A stretch of 64,000 nt of DNA from Winogradskyella ludwigii (GTDB taxonomy: Bacteria > Bacteroidota > Bacteroidia > Flavobacteriales > Flavobacteriaceae), in assembly GCF_013403985.1 (NCBI RefSeq), contig NZ_JABFDF010000001.1, positions 992,001 through 1,056,000 on the forward strand, written 5' to 3'. This document shows, one piece after another, positions 16,154-25,358 of this stretch. A model generated the notes under the pieces. That model did no database searches. It saw only the letters and a list, made by a program, of their open reading frames with translations, and was not told the origin of the DNA. Position 1 is the stretch's first letter; every line of letters begins with the position of its first letter. Both the position numbers and the translations under genes were made by a program.

Positions 16154-19100
16154 ATGAACATCAAAAAGCACCTTCTCCTACTTCTTATTCTAACTTTGGT
16201 ATTTTCTTGTAAAAAAAAGCCTGTAGAAACGGATAATATTTTTAAGTACAGAGATTACATCAGTTACACCACTTCTGGCGTAGTTTCAATAACAACACCA
16301 ATTAAAATTAATCTTGCAAAAGACGTTGAAGGTTGGGAAATGGATCAAGAAATTGATGCTAATGTAATTAAAACGCAACCTCATATTCAAGGCACATTAA
16401 AAGCACTTAATAAACACACTTTACTTTTTACTCCAGACGAACCATTAGAACCAGCAACAGAATATGCGGTAACTTTAAAACTAGGAGACATCTACAAAAC
16501 CACTCCAACAGAATTTGAAGATTACACCTTTCAATTCAAAACCATTACTCCAAGTTTTAGTATAATGACTAACAACATACAATCGTATAGCAAAGAATGG
16601 CAATACGTTTTGGGTCAGTTACGTTCTTCTGATGTTATTAACTTAAAAGATGCTAAAAAATTAGTCTCTGCTAAACAAAATAAAAAAGATTTAGATTTAG
16701 TTTGGTTAGAAGCCTCAGAACCTTCTAAATATTTTGAATTTAGAATAGACAGCATCAAACGTGAGATAGAAGACAGTAAAATTGATGTGTATTGGGACGG
16801 AAAAGCTATTAATGCCGAAAATAAAGGAGAGAATTACATTAACATTCCTGGGAAAAACAACTTTACAATTATAGAAACACAGGTGGTTCAAAGTCCAGAA
16901 CAATATTTATCTATTAACTTTTCCGATCCTTTAAAAAAACAACAAAACTTTGCAGGCTTAGTTACTATTCAAAATGTAAAAAACCCAAAATACATCATAG
17001 ACGGAAACGTGTTAAAAGTGTATCCAGACACTAAATTAGTTGGTGCTATTAAAGTAGATGTATTCACAGGTATTAAAAATACCGACGGTTTTAAGCTTAA
17101 AAACGCCTACTCACAAACCTTAACTTTTGAAGAATTAAAACCTCAAGTCAGATTAATTAGTAATGGTTCAATTTTACCAAATTCAAAAGATTTAAAATTC
17201 AATTTTGAAGCTGTAAACCTGAGTAAAGTAGATGTAAGAATTATCAAAATATTTGAAGATAATGTGCTTCAGTTTTTGCAAGAAAACAATATGGATAGCA
17301 ATTACGAAGGTTCCATAAAACAAGTTGGTCGCCGTATTGCAAAAGAAACCATGACGCTTATTCAAGATGAAAACTTAAATACTGGAGAGTGGAAAGCCTA
17401 TAGCATCGATTTATCTCAATATTTACAAGCAGATCCAGGCGCTATTTACAGAGTAGAAGTGGGCTTTAAAAAGGACTATTCATTGTACGATTGCACATCA
17501 AATTCTGAAACTATAGATGTGGATGAAGACGATTACTACGATGATTATTACGAAGAGGATTTTTCAACTTCAGAAGACATTACTGCTGAAGAAGAGGAAC
17601 TTCGCGAAGAACGTTATTGGGATAATTTAAGCTACAGTTATAGAAACACAAACTATCGTTATAGAGAAAGAGACAACCCTTGTACAGATTCTTATTTTAA
17701 CTATGGAAACAGAACGGTTTCTCAGAATTTAATAAGCTCAGACCTTGGCGTAATTGCAAAACAAGGTAATGACAACAACTACTTCTTTGCTGTAACAAAT
17801 ATTCTAACTACAGATCCTGAAGCCAATGCAAAAGTGACTTTATATAACTACCAACAACAAGAATTAGCAAATGGCAACACCAATAAAGACGGTATTATAG
17901 AAATCGATGCTAAAAAACGTGCTGCTTTTGCTATAGTTTCAAAAGGAAAAAATGTTAGTTATGTTAAGCTCTTTGATGGTAATTCTTTATCGCTAAGTAA
18001 GTTTGATGTGTCTGGAAACAGATTGCAACGCGGATTAAAAGGTTACATCTACGGAGAACGTGGTGTTTGGAGACCAGGAGACAGTTTATTTTTAACTTTT
18101 ATGCTTAATGACAAAGCCAACAAACTACCAAAGCGTCATCCTGTTAAACTAGAAATTACAGATCCTGTTGGTAAATTAGTTTACAGAAAAGTATCTATAG
18201 ATAATATCAATAATTTCTATGACTTTACAGTACCAACATCTCCAGATTACAAAACCGGAAACTACAATGCTAAAGTGTCTGTTGGTGGAGCTTCATTTTC
18301 TAAAGGCTTAAAAATTGAAACCGTTAAACCTAATAGATTAAAAATAAAAATAGATTTTAAAGATGAAGTCTTAACCAACAACAAACCTCTGGAAGGAGAC
18401 TTAAAAGTAACTTGGTTACACGGAGCACCAGCAAAGAATTTAAAAGCTGAAATAAAAGCAAAATTCACAACAGCTTATACCAGTTTTAAAGGCTATAAAA
18501 ACTATACGTTTAGTGATCCAACCAAAAATTTTAGTACAGAAGAAACTAATGTTTTTGAAGGTTATTTAGATGCCGATGGAAACGCCAAAGTGGATACCGA
18601 ATTAAATATCGGAAAGAATGCTCCAGGTATGTTAACTGCTCAATTTCTAGTAAGAGCGTTTGAAAACGGAGGTGATTTCTCTCTCGATGCATTCACAATG
18701 CCTTATGCACCTTATGAAAGTTTCGTTGGCCTACAATCTCCAAAAGGGAACAACTATGGCTCTTTCTTTACAGACGAAAATCAAACGTTTGATATTGCTA
18801 CAGTTACAGCTGAAGGCAAACCAATTCAACGTAAAAACTTAGAAGTAAAAGTTTATAAAATTGAATGGCGCTGGTGGTGGAATTCTTCTTACGACAACCT
18901 ATCAAGCTACGTATCCAGTAATTACCACAGACCTGTACAACAATATTCTGTAAATACTGATGCTAACGGAAAAGCGAGTTTTAAACTCAATATTCCAGAA
19001 AGTGATCGTGGTCGCTATTTAATTAGAGTTGTAGATCCTGTAAGTGGTCATGCCACAGGACGTACTGCTTATTTCTATAAAAATTGGTGGTCTAATTCAG

Positions 19101-21730
19101 CTTCAGGTGATAAAGAAGCGGCAAAAATGTTAGTCTTTTCAACAGACAAAGACAACTATAATGTTGGTGACACTGCAAAACTAACCTTTCCATCTGGTAG
19201 CGAAGGCAGAGCTTTAATAAGTATTGAAAATGGAACTGAAGTATTACAACATCAATGGGTAAAAACAAAGCCAGGAGAAACTACGATTGATATTCCCGTG
19301 ACAAAAGACATGGCACCAAATGTGTTTATCAATATTTCATTATTGCAACCGCATGCCATCACATCTAATGATTTACCAATACGTTTATATGGAGTGATTC
19401 CAATGATGGTAGAAAATCCAGAAACGAAGTTAGAACCTGTTTTGAATATGCCAGATGTGATTCAACCAGAGCAATCTTACGAGATAAAAGTATCAGAAAA
19501 GAACAACAAAGCCATGACATATACTATTGCTGTTGTAGAAGAAGGGCTTTTAGATTTAACCCGTTTTAAAACCCCAAATGCTTGGAATAGCTTCTACGCT
19601 CACGAAGCTTTAGGCGTAAAAACTTGGGATATTTTCGATGATGTTATCGGAGCGTATTCTGGTAGTATAGATCAAGTATTTGCTATTGGTGGAGATGGCA
19701 GTGCAGCAGGCGGAAAAAACAAAAAAGCAAATCGCTTTAAGCCTGTGGTGACGTATTTGGGCCCTTTCCTTTTAGATAAAGGCCAAACCAAAACACATCA
19801 ACTAAAAATGCCAAATTATATTGGTGCTGTAAGAGCTATGGTTGTTGCAGGTAACAATAATATGGAAGCCTATGGAAGTGCAGAGAAATCAGTACAAGTA
19901 AAAAAGCCATTAATGGTTTTAGCAACCTTACCACGTAAATTAAGTCCAGGTGAAAAAGTAACCTTGCCAGTAACCGTTTTTGCTATGGAGAACAAAGTGA
20001 AAGACGTTACGCTTTCCGTAAAAGTTAGCGATGGCATTACCGTAAAAGGAAGCGCAACACAATCGCTTCAATTTAGTAAACCAGATGAAAAAATGGTTTA
20101 TTTTGAGTTAGACGTTACCAAAGTAAACGGCATAAATACAATTGAAGTTATCGCGACAGGAAATGGAGAAAAATCAACTTACAAAGTTGAGATTGATGTA
20201 GAAAACCCAAACCCTTTTACCTCTCGTGTTATTGATGCAGAATTACAAGAAAATGCAGAACAAACTCTAGATATTACCACTTTTGGAGTTGCAGGAACAA
20301 ACTCAGCAACGGTTGAATTTTCAACATTACCACCAATGGATTTTACAAAACGAATGGAGTATTTAATTCGTTATCCACATGGTTGTGTCGAGCAAACCAC
20401 ATCTAGTGTATTTCCACAATTATTCTTAGCCGATATTTTCGATTTAACAGATCAAAAAAAGCAACAAATTCAACGTAATATTGAAAACGGAATTAAGCGC
20501 TTAGGACGTTTTCAAAATTCTAGTGGAGGATTAGGATATTGGATGGGAGAAAGCACATCTAATGATTGGGGAACAAGTTATGCTGGTCATTATATGATTG
20601 AAGCAGAGAAAAAAGGATTCGTTTTGCCATTAACATTTAAGAGTAATTGGATTGCCTACCAAAGACAAGCCGCTCGTAATTGGAGACCAAGTTATAAATC
20701 GTATCACAGCGATTTTGCTCAAGCTTATCGTTTATACACTTTAGCTCTAGCTGGAAGTCCAGATTTAGCAAGTATGAATAGATTAAGAGAATTCAATGAA
20801 ATTTCTAACGATGCAAAATGGAGGTTAGCTGCTGCTTATGCTTTAGCAGGACAAAAAGAAGCGAGTGAAGCGATTTCAAAATCAGCAAATATAGATTTTC
20901 AAAGTCCCGAAGGTGATAATTACACCTATGGATCCATATATAGAAATAGAGCTATGGCATTAGAAACAATGTTATTGACTAATGATTCTAAGAAAACCAA
21001 TTTAGCTAAATCTATTGCAAAATCCTTAGCTAGTGATCGTTGGATGAGTACACAAACCACAGCTTATAATTTATTGGCTATGGGTAAAATGATTACTCAA
21101 AATGGAGGTAAAGAATTAAAATTGACCTATAAAATCAATGGCAAAACAGAAACTATTGACACTAAAAATGGTATTGCACAACGCAATATTTCAATTAACG
21201 ATGGTGCAAACCAAATCACTATGACTAATGGAAAAGATAATCTGGTTTACGTGCGAATTCTTAACTCTGGGAAACTAAAATTAGGCGAAGAATTAGTAGA
21301 ACAACGTGGCTTATCAATCTCTACGGTTTATAAAGATTTACAAGGCAATAAAATTGATGTCTCTAAACTACAACAAGGACAAGATTTTGTGGCAACAGTG
21401 AGTATTTCAAACTTAACAAGTGATAATGTTAATGATGTGGCTTTAACTCAAATTTTTCCATCAGGTTGGGATATTGTAAACACAAGATTTACCGATTTTG
21501 GAGATACTACTGTGAGCAATGCGAGATATACAGATATAAGAGATGATCGTGTTAACTTCTATTTTGATATGAGTAGACAAGGTAGAAATGGCACCAAAAC
21601 TTTTTCTGTAATGTTGAATGCGTCTTACCTAGGAACTTATTATTTACCAGGAGCACAAGCCGAAGCCATGTATGATAATGATGATTATTTGGTTAGGAAT
21701 AAAGGAGAATGGGTGACTGTTGAAAAGTAA
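16154..21730 (+). CDS. Bacterial alpha-2-macroglobulin (thioester protease trap) lipoprotein
   Basis: A giant 1858-residue lipoprotein (lipobox VFSCKKK) of the bacterial alpha-2-macroglobulin family, which traps attacking proteases. The internal thioester motif GCVEQ is intact with Cys1411, inside PHGCVEQTTS. Earlier MG-type beta-sandwich segments include YIYGERGVWRPGDSLFLTF (bait-proximal A2M_N region) and, after residue 1150, SYEIKVSEKNNKAMTYTIAVVEEGLLDLTRFKTP. The thioester domain continues as alpha-alpha repeats with TSWGGHY-like TSYAGHYMI. An unusually acidic and Tyr-rich insert lies at about residues 453-520. Family knowledge links this protein to PBP1C, whose gene lies at 25359. No strong promoter was seen. 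Confidence 0.93.
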   Translation: MNIKKHLLLLLILTLVFSCKKKPVETDNIFKYRDYISYTTSGVVSITTPIKINLAKDVEGWEMDQEIDANVIKTQPHIQGTLKALNKHTLLFTPDEPLEPATEYAVTLKLGDIYKTTPTEFEDYTFQFKTITPSFSIMTNNIQSYSKEWQYVLGQLRSSDVINLKDAKKLVSAKQNKKDLDLVWLEASEPSKYFEFRIDSIKREIEDSKIDVYWDGKAINAENKGENYINIPGKNNFTIIETQVVQSPEQYLSINFSDPLKKQQNFAGLVTIQNVKNPKYIIDGNVLKVYPDTKLVGAIKVDVFTGIKNTDGFKLKNAYSQTLTFEELKPQVRLISNGSILPNSKDLKFNFEAVNLSKVDVRIIKIFEDNVLQFLQENNMDSNYEGSIKQVGRRIAKETMTLIQDENLNTGEWKAYSIDLSQYLQADPGAIYRVEVGFKKDYSLYDCTSNSETIDVDEDDYYDDYYEEDFSTSEDITAEEEELREERYWDNLSYSYRNTNYRYRERDNPCTDSYFNYGNRTVSQNLISSDLGVIAKQGNDNNYFFAVTNILTTDPEANAKVTLYNYQQQELANGNTNKDGIIEIDAKKRAAFAIVSKGKNVSYVKLFDGNSLSLSKFDVSGNRLQRGLKGYIYGERGVWRPGDSLFLTFMLNDKANKLPKRHPVKLEITDPVGKLVYRKVSIDNINNFYDFTVPTSPDYKTGNYNAKVSVGGASFSKGLKIETVKPNRLKIKIDFKDEVLTNNKPLEGDLKVTWLHGAPAKNLKAEIKAKFTTAYTSFKGYKNYTFSDPTKNFSTEETNVFEGYLDADGNAKVDTELNIGKNAPGMLTAQFLVRAFENGGDFSLDAFTMPYAPYESFVGLQSPKGNNYGSFFTDENQTFDIATVTAEGKPIQRKNLEVKVYKIEWRWWWNSSYDNLSSYVSSNYHRPVQQYSVNTDANGKASFKLNIPESDRGRYLIRVVDPVSGHATGRTAYFYKNWWSNSASGDKEAAKMLVFSTDKDNYNVGDTAKLTFPSGSEGRALISIENGTEVLQHQWVKTKPGETTIDIPVTKDMAPNVFINISLLQPHAITSNDLPIRLYGVIPMMVENPETKLEPVLNMPDVIQPEQSYEIKVSEKNNKAMTYTIAVVEEGLLDLTRFKTPNAWNSFYAHEALGVKTWDIFDDVIGAYSGSIDQVFAIGGDGSAAGGKNKKANRFKPVVTYLGPFLLDKGQTKTHQLKMPNYIGAVRAMVVAGNNNMEAYGSAEKSVQVKKPLMVLATLPRKLSPGEKVTLPVTVFAMENKVKDVTLSVKVSDGITVKGSATQSLQFSKPDEKMVYFELDVTKVNGINTIEVIATGNGEKSTYKVEIDVENPNPFTSRVIDAELQENAEQTLDITTFGVAGTNSATVEFSTLPPMDFTKRMEYLIRYPHGCVEQTTSSVFPQLFLADIFDLTDQKKQQIQRNIENGIKRLGRFQNSSGGLGYWMGESTSNDWGTSYAGHYMIEAEKKGFVLPLTFKSNWIAYQRQAARNWRPSYKSYHSDFAQAYRLYTLALAGSPDLASMNRLREFNEISNDAKWRLAAAYALAGQKEASEAISKSANIDFQSPEGDNYTYGSIYRNRAMALETMLLTNDSKKTNLAKSIAKSLASDRWMSTQTTAYNLLAMGKMITQNGGKELKLTYKINGKTETIDTKNGIAQRNISINDGANQITMTNGKDNLVYVRILNSGKLKLGEELVEQRGLSISTVYKDLQGNKIDVSKLQQGQDFVATVSISNLTSDNVNDVALTQIFPSGWDIVNTRFTDFGDTTVSNARYTDIRDDRVNFYFDMSRQGRNGTKTFSVMLNASYLGTYYLPGAQAEAMYDNDDYLVRNKGEWVTVEK

Positions 21731-21732
21731 CC

Positions 21733-21823
21733 AAATTCCTTTAAAAGCAGGAATCTCACGAAGTGTAAGACAAACCAGAAATAGATTGCCACAGCTAACC
21801 AAAAAGTCAGCTTCCCAATGACG
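21733..21823. repeat. Dispersed intergenic repeat element
   Basis: The sequence holds two inverted-repeat parts: TTCCT...AGGAA at 21736-21753, and AGATTGCCACAGCTAAC... with an imperfect GCTAAC/GTCAGC stem, ending CAATGACG at 21823. This pattern (GCAGGAATCTCAC... AGATTGCCAC ... CAATGACG) resembles the short non-coding repeat commonly scattered in Flavobacteriaceae genomes. It is non-coding and may act as a transcript end structure for the preceding macroglobulin gene. Confidence 0.5.
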
Positions 21824-21927
21824 TTTCACATAACAAAAAAACAAACATAAACTAAACCTTTGTCGGTCGACAGGCAAGGACCCAATAAACAAACCGCTAA
21901 ATTGTTTAACCTTAAATTTAAAAAACT

Positions 21928-22779
21928 ATGAACATTTTAAAGCAAATTTTAGCCATTGGATTATTATTGAATGTCGCAATACTTAGCGCACAACAAGAAG
22001 CGTACGTCGCTGCAGAAAGTGGATTATCACTTAGAGATCAACCAGATGTAAGCGGTAAAATGCTAAGCAAATTAGCTTATGGCGAAGCTATTGGAGTCCT
22101 AGAAAAAACAGATCATAAATTAGTCATTCTCGATGGTGGTAAAAAAGTAAGTGGAGAATGGGTAAAGGTAGAAACTAGAAACCATATTGGTTATGTATTT
22201 AATGGCTACTTATCACCAGATAAAATTGCTAAAACAATTAGGATTGATTTGGATGAACTACAAATAGAAATTAAAAACCTCGCCACAAGTGATTATAAAA
22301 GAATACATAATCTAAAAAAGAATGATTCTATTTCTATTAATGTAGATTTAACTGATTCTCCAGAAGGAAAAAAGATTGTATTAGTAGAAAACGATTATAA
22401 AAGTGTTAACATTTTTCAGCGTTATGAAAATAGCATGTCTTTTATGAGTGCTAATCCTCAATGTGACTCCAAGGATTGGAAACATTTTGATTCGCAATGG
22501 CAGCCATTAAAGCAGCTTAAATCAAATACGTTTGAAACTTTAACTTACACAGAGAACGACTGGAAAAATTTTATTAAAACATCTATTGAAGATTTAAAAA
22601 CAGAAGTTATTGACCAATGTGGCGAAGATTGGCTAAACTATTTTAAGACTATTGAAAACATTAAGAATTATCCTGTTGGAGTGTCTACAAATCGGGTTTT
22701 TCTAAAAATTATTTTAACAGATTCTGAAGATAATATCACCGAAAAAGTGATTGAGTTTGATATGGCTAATGGCTGTTAA
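21928..22779 (+). CDS. Secreted SH3-domain protein
   Basis: A 283-residue exported protein with a signal peptide ending near LSAQQ (residue 23). Residues about 25-95 form a bacterial SH3 domain of the SH3_3/YgiM type: YVAAESGLSLRDQPDVSGKML, then LAYGEAIGVL, GEWVKVETRNHIGYVFNGYLS, which is the usual pattern of a cell-wall-binding SH3. The remaining 190 residues are not recognised. It sits on the same strand as the alpha-2-macroglobulin and PBP1C genes, separated from the former by the dispersed repeat. A role in wall binding fits that setting but is inference. Confidence 0.75.
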   Translation: MNILKQILAIGLLLNVAILSAQQEAYVAAESGLSLRDQPDVSGKMLSKLAYGEAIGVLEKTDHKLVILDGGKKVSGEWVKVETRNHIGYVFNGYLSPDKIAKTIRIDLDELQIEIKNLATSDYKRIHNLKKNDSISINVDLTDSPEGKKIVLVENDYKSVNIFQRYENSMSFMSANPQCDSKDWKHFDSQWQPLKQLKSNTFETLTYTENDWKNFIKTSIEDLKTEVIDQCGEDWLNYFKTIENIKNYPVGVSTNRVFLKIILTDSEDNITEKVIEFDMANGC

Positions 22780-22792
22780 TACAACAATTAAT

Positions 22793-22831
22793 AAAACCTG
22801 ATAGGTCTCAAAAATCTGTCAGGTTTATATT
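22793..22831. terminator. Bidirectional terminator between convergent genes
   Basis: Arms AAACCTGA (22794-22801) and TCAGGTTT (22819-22826) form an eight-pair stem, with A-rich sequence on one side and T-rich on the other. It lies between the ends of the SH3 gene and the T9SS-type surface protein. Confidence 0.6.
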
Positions 22832-25279
22832 TTAACGCTTCAAACTAAAATGTCCAACTATTTCTTTTCCGTCTAAAACAATACGATACCAATAATCTGA
22901 CGTTGGTAAATCTTCATTATTAAAAGTCCCATCCCAAAAGACATTTCTGTTAATCGCTGAGAATACTAATTTACCATAACGATTAAAAATATAAACTTCG
23001 GAAGTTGTAAAGTATTGAGCTATGTTTAAAGAAAAGAAATCATTATCTCCATCACCATTTGGTGTTATAAATTTTTGAATAAAAAAGTGAAAATGATCCA
23101 TTGCTACAACAATATCACAATCAAGTGTTTTTACATAAATGGTATATGAACCACCATCCATACCAGAAAATACAGGACTAAATTGAAATAAAATACCATC
23201 TAAGGAATATTCAAAATCACCAGAATTAGACATGTTTACAATAATTGAACTACCATCAGACACTATCTTTTCAATTACTGGACTTTGTGTTTGTTCTACA
23301 TAAATCGTTTTCTCAATTGTAAAACAGCCGTCAGTAATTACAACAACATAAGTTCCGGCAACATCAACTGTTTTAAATTCAGTGATTTCACCTGAATTCC
23401 ATTGGTAAGTAGGATTTACTAAATCTGAATCTGCCTGCATGGTTACCTCATCACCTGCACAGAAGCTTAAGAATTCATCAATAAAATCTATTTGTTGATT
23501 TCCTGTAATGTCCCAACTACACGTTGTATTATTAAATATTGCTGTTTCCCAACATTCTAGAGCTGGTTGAACAGGTTGTGTCCCAGAAATATCCCAAGAA
23601 CAAGTGGTATCATTGAAGGTTGCTATTTCCCAACACTCTAAACTTGGTTGCACTGGTTGCGTTCCTGAAATATCCCAAGCACATGTTGTGGCATTAAAGA
23701 TGGTAGTTTCCCAGCACTCAATATTTGGTTGTGTTGGTTGCACTCCTGAAACATCCCACGAACAAGTGGTAGCATTGAAAGTTGCTATTTCCCAGCACTC
23801 TAAAGTGGGCTGTACTGATTGCGTTCCTGAAATATCCCAAGAACATGTTGTCGCATTAAAGATGGTAGTTTCCCAACACTCAATATTTGGTTGTGCTGGT
23901 TGTGTTCCTGAAACATCCCACGAACAAGTGGTAGCATTGAAGGTTGCTATTTCCCAGCACTCTAAATTTGGTTGTAAGGGTTGTGTTCCTGAAATATCCC
24001 AAGTACATGTTGTCGCATTAAAGATGATAGTCTCCCAACACTCAATATTTGGTTGTGTTGGTTGCTCTCCTGAAACATCCCATGAACAAGTGGTATCATT
24101 GAAGGTTGCTATTTCCCAGCACTCTAAATTTGGTTGTAAGGGTTGTGTTCCTGAAATATCCCAAGTACAAGTTGTGCTATTGAATGACGTTATTTCCCAA
24201 CACTCCAAACCTGTTGGCTCAATAGGCTGTGTTCCAACAACTGTCCAACTACACGACGAATCATCAAATGTTGCAGTTTCCCAGCATTCTAATATTGGCA
24301 TCGGTGGAGCTGGATTAACAATAATCTCATAAACATCAGAAAACGTTAAACAATCAGAATTGTTCAAATTTGCAGCATACTCTGCAACTTTCGCTCTATA
24401 ATAAGTCGTTGTCGTAATTCCAGATACTCCTATAGAGGCATTTGTTTCTCCTGCGACATCAGTCCAATTAACTCCATCATTACTCACTTGCCATTGGTAA
24501 AAATGAGTACTAAAAACAGTATTATCAGGAACCGCTGTAATGGTGTCTGAAAAAGGGGTTTGAGTACTACAAATCACAACAGAATTCCCTGTACCATTAT
24601 CTTCTGTTGCTATTAAGTCTCCACAACTTTTAAAGATAATATCGTCTATAGCTAAATCATTACCGCAACCACCTGCTCCATTATTAATTATTTTTAAGAT
24701 AACGGAAGTTTGACTAGGCAACGTTTGAAACACCAAACCATATTGTTCCCAATTAGGAGTAGAAGAACTATAAATATCTCCTGTATCACCATTTGCTAAA
24801 AGGCTTGTATTTGTATCATCCCAAATTTGAAACTCAACATTTACAGGTATTCCATTCCCTCCGCAACCCGAAATTGGTAAGATATTTATTAACCAAGACG
24901 AGAATTCATATGTTGTATTTTCGCATAAGCCACTAACTGCTATGTTATAAAACTCACCTGTTGTAAAACTCGCATTTACGATAAGCGCTTTTCCATTAAC
25001 ATCTCCAGTATGATCACTAGGCAAATTCCACCCATAAAAAAAGGTGTTCTGAGAAATTGTATACTCACCATCTTGTGGCCCTCCAGAATTAACATATGTA
25101 TAAGTTGTAGTTCCTGAAGACAAGGCTGGTCCATAATTTGTTCCCGAACCAAAGGTTTCAGAAAAAATAGGATCACCAGAATTTCCTTGACAAAATCCTA
25201 ATTGCGCATGCAACTCCTTTGTAAAAAAAGAAAAACATAAAATTATGAGTATTTTGAGATCTAATATTGAATTTTGCAC
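22832..25279 (-). CDS. T9SS type B sorted surface protein with ten tandem 27-residue repeats
   Basis: An 815-residue exported protein. A signal peptide ends near LHAQ; residues about 30-215 are a beta-jelly-roll region (FSETFGSGTNYGP... LAIDDIIFKSCGD); a PKD/Ig-like segment follows (YQWQVSNDGVNWTDVAG). From about residue 329 to 598 lie ten tandem copies of a Cys-Trp unit whose core is ECWEIATFN..TCSWDVSG. After another beta domain the C-terminus carries the type B sorting domain: ITPNGDGDNDFF, IFNRYGKLVF, WDGTFNNEDLPTSDYWYRI and a final GHFSLKR. It is expected to be secreted by the type IX system to the cell surface. Function unknown; may be adhesive. Confidence 0.88.
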   Translation of the reverse strand: MQNSILDLKILIILCFSFFTKELHAQLGFCQGNSGDPIFSETFGSGTNYGPALSSGTTTYTYVNSGGPQDGEYTISQNTFFYGWNLPSDHTGDVNGKALIVNASFTTGEFYNIAVSGLCENTTYEFSSWLINILPISGCGGNGIPVNVEFQIWDDTNTSLLANGDTGDIYSSSTPNWEQYGLVFQTLPSQTSVILKIINNGAGGCGNDLAIDDIIFKSCGDLIATEDNGTGNSVVICSTQTPFSDTITAVPDNTVFSTHFYQWQVSNDGVNWTDVAGETNASIGVSGITTTTYYRAKVAEYAANLNNSDCLTFSDVYEIIVNPAPPMPILECWETATFDDSSCSWTVVGTQPIEPTGLECWEITSFNSTTCTWDISGTQPLQPNLECWEIATFNDTTCSWDVSGEQPTQPNIECWETIIFNATTCTWDISGTQPLQPNLECWEIATFNATTCSWDVSGTQPAQPNIECWETTIFNATTCSWDISGTQSVQPTLECWEIATFNATTCSWDVSGVQPTQPNIECWETTIFNATTCAWDISGTQPVQPSLECWEIATFNDTTCSWDISGTQPVQPALECWETAIFNNTTCSWDITGNQQIDFIDEFLSFCAGDEVTMQADSDLVNPTYQWNSGEITEFKTVDVAGTYVVVITDGCFTIEKTIYVEQTQSPVIEKIVSDGSSIIVNMSNSGDFEYSLDGILFQFSPVFSGMDGGSYTIYVKTLDCDIVVAMDHFHFFIQKFITPNGDGDNDFFSLNIAQYFTTSEVYIFNRYGKLVFSAINRNVFWDGTFNNEDLPTSDYWYRIVLDGKEIVGHFSLKR
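23484..24293 (-). repeat. Ten coding tandem repeats, period 81 bases
   Basis: The repeat unit is 81 bases (27 residues; the first unit is one residue longer), each starting with Glu-Cys-Trp-Glu and containing a second Cys at position 13 or so. From copy 3 to copy 8 the units alternate between two types, ECWEIATFN and ECWETTIFN, so the real period is about 162 bases. Confidence 0.85.
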
Positions 25280-25302
25280 GTTTAAATATATAGATAACTT
25301 TG
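25274..25302 (+). promoter_or_regulatory. Promoter of pbpC
   Basis: TTG at 25274-25276, 18 bases, then TAACTTTG at 25295-25302, an exact match to TAnnTTTG. It lies 57 bases before the pbpC ATG, inside the start region of the divergent T9SS gene. Confidence 0.65.
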
Positions 25303-25358
25303 TGTAATAAATTCGTTAGTTCAATGAAAAGAACGCAGAAACCCCTTTTGTATAGTTT

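Noticed and set aside
23484..24293. Regular repeats that might suggest a CRISPR array
   Set aside because: The period is 81 bases with no separate spacers, the units diverge gradually and translate into one continuous frame, so they are coding repeats.
23604..24332. A 242-codon open frame on the plus strand across the tandem repeats
   Set aside because: It is the antisense shadow of the Cys-Trp repeats of the T9SS protein; the 81-base period keeps the opposite frame open. It has no signal, domain or ribosome site of its own.
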